In this document: one piece after another, positions 9,826 through 14,486 of the stretch
Layout of the letters: the number at the start of each line of letters is the position of its first letter
Numbering within the stretch: position 1 is the first letter of the stretch
Assembly: GCA_964496245.1 (NCBI GenBank)
Contig: CAZBZG010000105.1
Coordinates: 1-14,486, forward strand
From: CAZBZG01 sp964496245
GTDB lineage: Bacteria > Planctomycetota > SZUA-567
Direction: 5' to 3'
DNA length: 14,486 bases
The notes under the pieces: generated by a model
Told to the model about the DNA's origin: nothing
The model's input: only the letters and a program-made list of their open reading frames with translations
Database searches by the model: none
Made by a program: the position numbers and the translations under genes

Positions 9826-10968
9826 ATGGCGCTGGAGACGATTCGAGTCCGCAGAATCCAGGTCGTCAGTCCTACGCTGGCGGAGTCCTTGCGGCAGTGC
9901 AAGCTCCGCGCCGGCCTGTCCCGCGCTGAGGGTTCGAGCCGGCATGTGCTGGGGAATCCTAAGGCGTGGCTCGGTACCGCGTATCACGCGGTTCTCGAGG
10001 CCGCTGGCAATAAGCATGGCGAAGACATTGAAGCGTCCGTACGCCACCTATGGAACTCGGCGGTCGAAGCCCAGTACGAGAGGTCGCGCTCTCACCCCTT
10101 CGACAAGCGGTTCGGGCGTCCCGAATCTTGGCCGGGCTACCACATGGTCGCTGCGATGGTTCTTGTTCGAGCCAGGGAGCTCGTGGCGTCTGCCTCCGCG
10201 CAGAGCATCTCATCTGACAACGACCGATCTGGCGGCGCAACGTGGTGCGAGAAGACGTTTTCCGGAGCGAACAGCAAGATGGTCGGTCGTCCCGACGTAG
10301 TTCGTCCCGAAGAAGTTGTGGACTTCAAAACTGGCGACGTGTTCGAGGATGAGGATCTGGAGCACGTCAAGACGGCGTATGTTCGTCAGCTTCGCCTATA
10401 CGCGTTCCTAGTCAACGGGACGCTCGGCTGGTGGCCGCGGCGGGGTGTTCTGCTGCCAATGGCCGGTTCGCCGGTAACGGTCGAACTCGGACCCGAAGAA
10501 TGCGAGGCGGAAGCGGCAGAGGCCATACGCCTTCTGGACGAATACAACGAGATACTCTCCCGGAGCGCAGACGCCGCCGCTTTGGCAGGCCCGAGTCCTG
10601 CCAACTGCCGCTGGTGTCAGTACCAACTCTACTGCCCGGCTTTCTGGGGCGCGGTTGGGCCGGGTTGGAAGGACGACCTGCGCTCTAGCGTCGTTGCGGG
10701 GAGAGCGGTTGACTCCCCGGCCTTCATCCACGGTGGGGCCGCGCTTTCGGTGTCCCTTCAGGCCGAAGAGGGAACCGCACCGTCTGGCGAGATAATCTCG
10801 CTGTTTCCACTGGATCCGTTGATGCACACAGACCTACCCCAGGTGCAAGGCGGGGATCGGATTCGCGTGACGGGACTGTGGCGGCGTACGGACGACAGCG
10901 TTGTTCCATCGATAAGAACCATAATCGCTCAAAAGGACACCCTGCCTCGCATAGTCGGTTCGCAGTAG
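9826..10968 (+). CDS. Cas4/RecB-like PD-(D/E)XK nuclease with Fe-S cysteines and C-terminal OB-like extension
   Basis: 380 aa from ATG 9826, 16 bases after the helicase stop; the only Shine-Dalgarno-like sequence is a poorly spaced GAGG at 9808-9811. Seen: H54 in LGTAYHAVLE, E142, D157 in GRPD, D166-x-K168 in VVDFKTG, and Q188-x3-Y192 in QLRLYAF, which together are the RecB/Cas4 PD-(D/E)XK active-site set. C25 near the N-terminus plus C261, C264 and C270 (C-X2-C-X5-C) match the four-cysteine [4Fe-4S] clamp of Cas4, AddB and similar nucleases. All key residues are present, so it should be an active Mg-dependent DNA nuclease, endo or exo. Residues about 300-370 go beyond the nuclease core and end in a beta-rich stretch (GDRIRVTGLWRR) that resembles an OB fold. 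The context suggests it cuts DNA delivered by the helicase. Last gene of the operon. Confidence 0.92.
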   Translation: MALETIRVRRIQVVSPTLAESLRQCKLRAGLSRAEGSSRHVLGNPKAWLGTAYHAVLEAAGNKHGEDIEASVRHLWNSAVEAQYERSRSHPFDKRFGRPESWPGYHMVAAMVLVRARELVASASAQSISSDNDRSGGATWCEKTFSGANSKMVGRPDVVRPEEVVDFKTGDVFEDEDLEHVKTAYVRQLRLYAFLVNGTLGWWPRRGVLLPMAGSPVTVELGPEECEAEAAEAIRLLDEYNEILSRSADAAALAGPSPANCRWCQYQLYCPAFWGAVGPGWKDDLRSSVVAGRAVDSPAFIHGGAALSVSLQAEEGTAPSGEIISLFPLDPLMHTDLPQVQGGDRIRVTGLWRRTDDSVVPSIRTIIAQKDTLPRIVGSQ

Positions 10969-11016
10969 CGCGTTGGTCAACCGCCCAGATGAAGATGAAA
11001 CCAAAGGTGAAAGGCG

Positions 11017-11078
11017 GTCTAACAACAGCATGCAGACGGACGGCCGCCGACGGCCCAAGCTGAGCGTGGACGTTACTC
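11017..11078 (+). repeat. attC-like folded recombination site (integron-type), candidate
   Basis: It starts with GTCTAAC (11017-11023), which fits the attC core RYYYAAC, and ends with GTTACTC (11072-11078), which keeps only the GTT of GTTRRRY. Between them is an apical stem GGCCG (11042-11046) / CGGCC (11051-11055) with a 4-base loop, and partial pairing of GC..CAG with CTG.GC on the arms. Length 62 bp, within the attC range. It lies 48 bp after the nuclease stop, in the orientation attC has behind a cassette gene. The poor right core makes this a candidate only. Confidence 0.4.
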
Positions 11079-11383
11079 CCTCTGCCTCAAACGAACAAGC
11101 TCCAGGGGCTCAGGCCCTGAACTACGCTGGCATGAATGCCGGTTTGCGCATCCTCATTTCTGGTCAGCAGTTCCGAGAAGTACGCTTCAGTCGGATGAGC
11201 CTGAAAAACTATGTGCGAGCACGGCTGGCGTGAACTGTGTGCCCTGCCGGCTGGCGACCTCGGGATGCCAATCGGCCGGGCACCTGGCAGCACCAGAGCC
11301 GCTACAACGGCCGGGCTGAGAACGATTTCGGATGCTGGGGCTCAAAAAACGGTGGGGCCTGCGGCCGGCAGCTCAACACGTGC

Positions 11384-11432
11384 CACGTCTCACATTAACT
11401 GGACCATTGCCATCGATGGCACGTCCACATTA
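11384..11432. repeat. Near-identical direct repeats flanking a 14-bp perfect palindrome
   Basis: CACGTCTCACATTA (11384-11397) recurs as CACGTCCACATTA (11420-11432), the same but for one deleted base, 36 bp apart. Between them, overlapping the second copy, is the perfect palindrome TGCCATCGATGGCA (11408-11421). An outer pair TCACAT (11390-11395) / ATGTGA (11432-11437) is almost centred on it, and ACGTGCCA (11378-11385) pairs with TGGCACGT (11417-11424). Such arrays serve as operators or as recombinase/excisionase arm and core sites; no intact gene is adjacent, so the role is open. Confidence 0.6.
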
Positions 11433-11583
11433 TGTGACTCCGCTATCCCGCCTCCATGCGTGAGCATGGGACCCCGCATACCCCGCTGGAGCGGCTCTGG
11501 CGACCATTTGTGGCTGCATCGCGGCTCGGAGAGCGCCGTAAACGGGGGTCACTCAATCCGAGACTATCGAGGGTCTGATAATC

Positions 11584-11595
11584 TGCTACGTAGCA
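11584..11595. repeat. 12-bp perfect palindrome TGCTACGTAGCA
   Basis: Perfectly self-complementary 12-mer, 31 bp beyond the 3' end of the AlpA-like frame. It could be a binding or crossover site for the local recombination functions; this rests on position only. Confidence 0.3.
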
Positions 11596-11626
11596 ACACG
11601 CTCGCCGGGGGGAGCGGGGTATGCGC

Positions 11627-11956
11627 TCAGAAATAGTGTCTGCCTTGCAGTCTCAGCGATTCCCCTTTCTGCCGTGCCGGGCATCCGGCGTCGATCCATT
11701 GGCGCAGCTCCGAGAGACGCCAGCGGATGCTCCCGTCGATCTTGACAGGCATCGGCAGCCGGCCCTCCACGTCCAGACGGCGCACGGTCCGTTCCCCAAT
11801 GACCAGGAGACGGCCCACGCCGCCCGCGTCGATCAGTTCTGCGGGAGGCGTATCGCTCCGGGTCTCCAGCGCGTCGGCCAGGCGGTTCAGGGTTGCCGCG
11901 AGGTCGCGGTCGGTGGAGGGCGCGCACGTCTGCGAGATGGCTCTGGAGCTCTGCAT
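11627..11956 (-). CDS. AlpA/excisionase-like helix-turn-helix protein (possible remnant)
   Basis: 109-aa frame. Residues 41-95 (coordinates 11672-11836) match the MerR-like helix-turn-helix of AlpA/HTH_17 excisionases: LIDAGGVGRLL, ERTVRRLDVEGRLP, P-V-K-I, then RWRLSELRQWIDAGCP. These small proteins bind att sites or promoters in phages and integrative elements and are commonly encoded beside a tyrosine integrase. Here the frame runs out of an integrase fragment. The only standard start (ATG 11956) lies inside that fragment in another frame and has no Shine-Dalgarno site, so the piece may be a rearranged remnant rather than a working gene. The domain call is good; expression is doubtful. Confidence 0.55.
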   Translation of the reverse strand: MQSSRAISQTCAPSTDRDLAATLNRLADALETRSDTPPAELIDAGGVGRLLVIGERTVRRLDVEGRLPMPVKIDGSIRWRLSELRQWIDAGCPARQKGESLRLQGRHYF

Positions 11957-12050
11957 GGAGCGCGCGCGGGAGCAGGGTGGTGCGGTCCTTGCCGCCCTTG
12001 CCGTTGCGGACTATGAGGAGATGGTTGTCGAAGTCCGCTGCCAAACGCGG
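11913..12050 (-). pseudogene. Tyrosine recombinase fragment, integron-integrase type
   Basis: The translation RLAADFDNHLLIVRNGKGG followed by KDRTTLLPRALHAELQ and HLADVRALH matches the beta-hairpin region of integron integrases (DFD...I.VR.GKG.KDR..MLP...L...L..HL..VR.LH), including the GKGxKDR lysine. After ALH (about 11913) this frame stops resembling an integrase. The next expected integrase residues (RDLA) appear in the neighbouring frame, the one that continues into the helix-turn-helix domain, which suggests a frameshift at about 11910. The N-terminal domain and the C-terminal HxxR and tyrosine boxes are absent. Hence a broken piece of at most about 50 codons. Confidence 0.6.
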
Positions 12051-12386
12051 GCCCCCAGCCGCCTCTCGGCCCGCATACGCGCAAGACGTTCCGGCAAATG
12101 CCGCATTCCCAGTTGCGCGAGAACCATCGAACGACCGCTAGCGTCCGCGCGTGAAGAGAATGCCACAATACTGACGAAAGATAAAGTCATACAGAAGTAC
12201 AAACACGTTCGAAGCTTGTGGTAGATTATGGGCAGAACAAGTGCATGCAGCAGTCCTGCTTCGCAGTCAGCTGATGCTGAATGTCGGCCCGACGTGCGGG
12301 GGAACCGTCATGTTGGGCATCCATTGTACGGGCGCCAGTTGCCTTCGGAACGGTTGCGGGCACGCGAGCCTCGGGCCGCCCCCCGT
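12051..12386. other. Intergenic region, no gene seen
   Basis: No supported reading frame. Positions 12150-12235 are noticeably more AT-rich than the surroundings, which fits a junction between the mobile remnant and the chromosome. An imperfect hairpin CAGCAGTCCTGC/GCAGTCAGCTG (12248-12273) could weakly end transcription of the AraC-family gene, but no T tract follows. Confidence 0.4.
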
Positions 12387-13286
12387 TCATCCGGTGTCCG
12401 CGCCCTTGAGGTGCGAAGGGGGCAGGCCGAAGTGGCGGCGGAAGGCGGTGGAGAAATAGAGCTGGTTCCGCCAGCCCGTGAGGCTGGCCACCTCCTTGAC
12501 CGAGAACCGGCCCGAGCGCAAGAGCGCCTCGGCCCGGCGCATCCGGAGTCCGATCAGGTGCTGGCGGATGGTCTGGCCGGTCACCTGCTTGAAGATGCCG
12601 GCCAGATAGGTCGACGAGAGCCCCACACACGCGGCGATGCGGCGTAGGTCCAAATCGGGATCCATGTACCGCCGGCTCATGAATTCCTGCGCTTTGCGCA
12701 CCGCACGCTCGGGCGCGCCCAGGGACGGTTCGGGCTGCTCGGAGAGGACCAGCGCAAGGGAACCAAAGAGGTGGCGCAGCAGGCCGGACACGTACGCGTC
12801 CACCGTGCCACCGGATGTCTGCTCGCGTGCGCGGGCTGCCCCGTGGAGGACCTCGCCAGGCAGAGACAGGAGGCGCGCGTTCCACGCCTCCCGCTCGTCG
12901 GCTGTGAGGTAGTGATGATCGGTTTTGCGGTTGCGGACCACGACGTGCGCGAGATAGGTATTGCCGTAGTCGAGGGTGAGCCCGAGGTACCGCAGGCTCT
13001 TGGGATGGCGCAGGGTCGGATGGTCGTAGCGGACATGGACCCGATTCGGGGGCATGAGGAGCACGCCGCCGCGAGGCACCCAGCCCGCTTCGCCGCCAGG
13101 CACGCGAAACGCCAGGCGCCCCGCCAGGGGAACCTGCAACTCCCAGGAATCGTGGACATGCGCGCCTGCGGGGGATTGCCGATCGCTCCGCCCTGCCGGC
13201 GGACCGGGCAGCACGATGTCGGACGCGTCGAACGAAAACTGCGTGACGACCCGCGTCAGGAGGTTGCAGAACGTGTGCCGTCGCAT
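12387..13286 (-). CDS. AraC-family transcriptional regulator with cupin-like sensor domain
   Basis: 299 aa from ATG 13286, chosen because GGAGG (13292-13296) sits 5 bases upstream; the longer start at 13316 has no such site. Residues about 40-115 are a cupin-like beta barrel with an H-x-H-x3-E-like pattern (HVHDSWEL) and PRGGVLLMPP, the usual ligand-sensing half. Residues 194-294 are the AraC/XylS DNA-binding half: the first helix-turn-helix at 213-232 (LRRIAACVGLSSTYLAGIFK) and the second at 262-284, with the family-typical YFSTAFRRHFGLPPSHLK end. It is divergent from the transporter gene, which it probably regulates. The effector is unknown; the domain type often senses sugars or similar small molecules. 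Intact and typical in length. Confidence 0.93.
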   Translation of the reverse strand: MRRHTFCNLLTRVVTQFSFDASDIVLPGPPAGRSDRQSPAGAHVHDSWELQVPLAGRLAFRVPGGEAGWVPRGGVLLMPPNRVHVRYDHPTLRHPKSLRYLGLTLDYGNTYLAHVVVRNRKTDHHYLTADEREAWNARLLSLPGEVLHGAARAREQTSGGTVDAYVSGLLRHLFGSLALVLSEQPEPSLGAPERAVRKAQEFMSRRYMDPDLDLRRIAACVGLSSTYLAGIFKQVTGQTIRQHLIGLRMRRAEALLRSGRFSVKEVASLTGWRNQLYFSTAFRRHFGLPPSHLKGADTG

Positions 13287-13291
13287 CACTG

Positions 13292-13296
13292 CCTCC
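13292..13296 (-). promoter_or_regulatory. Shine-Dalgarno site deciding the AraC-family start
   Basis: GGAGG on the - strand, 5 bases before ATG 13286. It argues against the in-frame ATG at 13316, which would add ten residues. Confidence 0.75.
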
Positions 13297-13363
13297 AACG
13301 CATCCCGCCGCCCCATTCGGCCCGCGGCCGCACGACTGGGGCCGGCAAGCGGGACCTGAATCC

Positions 13364-13390
13364 ATTATATATCCCCGAAGGTTTTCGCAA
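13364..13390 (-). promoter_or_regulatory. Candidate sigma-70 promoter of the AraC-family gene
   Basis: On the - strand a perfect TATAAT (13364-13369) follows TTGCGA (13385-13390), 4 of 6 matches to TTGACA, with a short 15-bp spacer. It lies in the only AT-rich part of the divergent intergenic region and gives a leader of roughly 70 bases before the chosen start. Confidence 0.45.
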
Positions 13391-13409
13391 ACAATTTCAG
13401 TGGAATTGT
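13391..13409. promoter_or_regulatory. Inverted repeat ACAATT-N7-AATTGT, candidate operator
   Basis: ACAATT (13391-13396) and AATTGT (13404-13409) are a perfect 6-bp inverted repeat with a 7-bp spacer, directly upstream of the AraC -35 candidate and 64 bp before the transporter start. Position suits a regulator site, though AraC-type proteins usually prefer direct repeats. Confidence 0.3.
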
Positions 13410-13472
13410 GCGGGAAAGCGGCTAAAGTACCTGAAAGCATTAAAGGGTCTACTGCCGCGGAGATCGCTCGCC

Positions 13473-14393
13473 ATGCGCGCCACCCTGCTCACGTACGTAC
13501 TGCTCGCGCCAAGCGTCGCTTTGCTCTTGCGCTACCTCACCTTCCACTTCGACAGCTTCACCCTGTGCTTCGCGCGGTTCCTGGCGGGTGGCGTCTTCCT
13601 GCTGGGCCTCGGGCTCGTGCGGCAGCCGCAGGCTCTCAAGGCGCTCGTGCACTCCCGGCGCATCGTGGGCGCCATGGGGCTGCTCGCCCTGCTCATGGCG
13701 GTGAGCAACGTGCTCGCCGTCGAAGGCATCGCCAAGACCGATGCAGCCACAGCCTCGCTCTTCCGGATATTGGGCATGCCGCTCACCGTGGCGGCCGCCA
13801 TGTGGGCGTTCCGGGACGAACGCGCGCTGGCGCGCAGCCCATTCTTCCTGATGGGTTCGGTCCTGGTACTGGCCGGGGGAATCGGCATCGCGCTGGCCGG
13901 CGCCAGCGCGCCGGGCGGCTCGTCCGCGTACCTGGCGGGCACCGTCTTCCTGAGCGGCGCCATCGTGCTCGCTTGTGCCCACGGCCTGCTCATCAAGAGG
14001 CTCACGCGCGAGCACTCCCCCCTGGCGCTCGCCGGAATCTGCGCGTGCCTCACGAGCGTGCTCTTCCTCCTGGCCGCACTGTTCGTGGGCGACCTCTCGC
14101 GTCTGACCTCCGCCCCTCCGCGCACCGTCGCCCTCCTCTTCGGATCGGGCGTCTACGGGCTCGTGGTCGGCATGGGGCTCGCCTTTGTGGTGATCCGCGA
14201 CGTGGGCATCAGCCTCTTCCGCGTCGCCAACCTGGGCGTGCCCGTCCTGGTGGCCGTGCTCGCCTATCTTGTGCTGGGCGAGGCCCTCACCCTGACGCAG
14301 ATCGCGTTCGGCGGCCTGCTGCTCCTGGGCTGCGCGTGCGCGCTGCGCGCCACGCGACTCCCCTCCCCTGTTCCCGGAAAGCACGCTGGGTGA
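13473..14393 (+). CDS. EamA/DMT-superfamily transporter (ten membrane helices)
   Basis: 306 aa from ATG 13473, with GGAG at 13459-13462. The frame stays open far upstream, but that part lies antisense to the AraC-family gene and is not coding. Hydrophobic segments at about 4-20, 28-48, 65-85, 94-113, 125-143, 153-173, 186-205, 218-240, 246-268 and 273-291 give the ten-helix, two-repeat plan of the family. Each half ends in the typical way; the second has LVLGEALTLTQIAFGGLLLLG, whose LGE..T..Q..G pattern is characteristic. The family exports amino acids, nucleosides or other metabolites, or imports drugs and sugars; the substrate cannot be read from the sequence. Probably controlled by the divergent AraC-family regulator. 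Intact. Confidence 0.9.
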   Translation: MRATLLTYVLLAPSVALLLRYLTFHFDSFTLCFARFLAGGVFLLGLGLVRQPQALKALVHSRRIVGAMGLLALLMAVSNVLAVEGIAKTDAATASLFRILGMPLTVAAAMWAFRDERALARSPFFLMGSVLVLAGGIGIALAGASAPGGSSAYLAGTVFLSGAIVLACAHGLLIKRLTREHSPLALAGICACLTSVLFLLAALFVGDLSRLTSAPPRTVALLFGSGVYGLVVGMGLAFVVIRDVGISLFRVANLGVPVLVAVLAYLVLGEALTLTQIAFGGLLLLGCACALRATRLPSPVPGKHAG

Positions 14394-14457
14394 CTTGCTT
14401 GAGAAGTACAAATACAGAGACTGTTCACTCGTCCTTGCCGCAACGCGCACGCAGAAC

Positions 14458-14482
14458 CACGAAGGACAGTAGAGCACGAAGG
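14458..14482. repeat. Short direct repeat CACGAAGG, twice
   Basis: CACGAAGG occurs at 14458-14465 and 14475-14482, 17 bases apart, in the 93-bp tail after the transporter gene. The tail shows no gene and no clear terminator. Confidence 0.4.
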
Positions 14483-14486
14483 GATT

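Larger units (their letters stand above)
11079..11626. other. Non-coding region with dyads, no convincing gene
   Basis: About 550 bp without a frame I can support; the short frames here have no Shine-Dalgarno site and no recognisable domain. It contains a small hairpin CAGGG/CCCTG (11103-11119), possibly an operon terminator but lacking a T tract, a GGCAT-GA-ATGCC hairpin near 11130, and the repeats listed separately. With the recombinase remnants to its right it looks like degraded mobile-element sequence. Confidence 0.5.

Noticed and set aside
10973..11233. 86-aa frame after the nuclease gene
   Set aside because: Runs through the attC-like hairpin, no Shine-Dalgarno site, no recognisable domain.
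11211..11636. 141-aa frame on the + strand
   Set aside because: No recognisable domain, covers the repeat block and palindromes, no Shine-Dalgarno site.
13391..13410. Resemblance of ACAATTTCA and GGAATTGTG to lac operator halves
   Set aside because: Half-site order and spacing differ from lacO and no LacI-type gene is present; treated as a plain inverted repeat.
12226..13440. 404-aa frame on the - strand over the AraC-family gene
   Set aside because: Another frame of the same region; the AraC-family frame has clear domains and a Shine-Dalgarno site.
12771..13472. Long N-terminal extension of the transporter frame
   Set aside because: Antisense to the AraC-family gene and across the intergenic region; membrane helices begin only after ATG 13473.

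Overview
The window is high-GC bacterial DNA, probably from a metagenome or draft assembly: it contains a 10-base N gap at 4977-4986. Nothing in it fixes a taxon. Codon use, ATG/GTG/TTG starts and Shine-Dalgarno sites fit a GC-rich bacterium.

Region 1 (1-10968, + strand) is one tightly packed operon of five genes. In order they are: an endonuclease III-type DNA glycosylase whose N-terminal half is missing (41-532); a membrane-anchored protein with a very long acidic disordered linker, a basic patch and an unrecognised C-terminal domain (529-3318); an unrecognised 322-aa protein with a winged-helix-like start (3315-4283); a giant superfamily 2 helicase of the YprA/DrmA/DruE type with zinc clusters and a C-terminal DUF1998-type module (4280-9809, interrupted by the N gap); and a Cas4/RecB-like PD-(D/E)XK nuclease with four Fe-S-type cysteines and a C-terminal OB-like extension (9826-10968). 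The first three junctions are 4-base start/stop overlaps and the last is a 16-base spacer, so the genes are almost certainly co-expressed. YprA-family helicases are the core of the DISARM, Dpd and Druantia anti-phage systems. This gene set does not match the classical composition of any of them: no methyltransferase, no phospholipase D, no recognisable DruA-D/DruH. It is the best candidate here for an undescribed defence system. Its helicase carries Val-Thr in place of the Gly-Lys of the Walker A motif, which, if real, should abolish ATP hydrolysis at that site.

Region 2 (10969-12386) has no convincing intact gene and looks like recombination debris. Just after the nuclease gene, in canonical orientation, lies an attC-like folded site (11017-11078). 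Next come a 14-bp palindrome between two near-identical direct repeats (11384-11432) and a 12-bp palindrome (11584-11595). On the - strand there are an AlpA/excisionase-like helix-turn-helix reading frame (11627-11956) and a short fragment of an integron-type tyrosine recombinase (about 11913-12050), in different frames. This marks the operon as part of a mobile or formerly mobile segment.

Region 3 (12387-14486) looks like ordinary chromosome: an AraC-family regulator (- strand) divergent from a ten-helix EamA/DMT-family transporter (+ strand), sharing a 186-bp intergenic region with an AraC promoter candidate and an inverted repeat. The regulator probably controls the transporter, itself or both.
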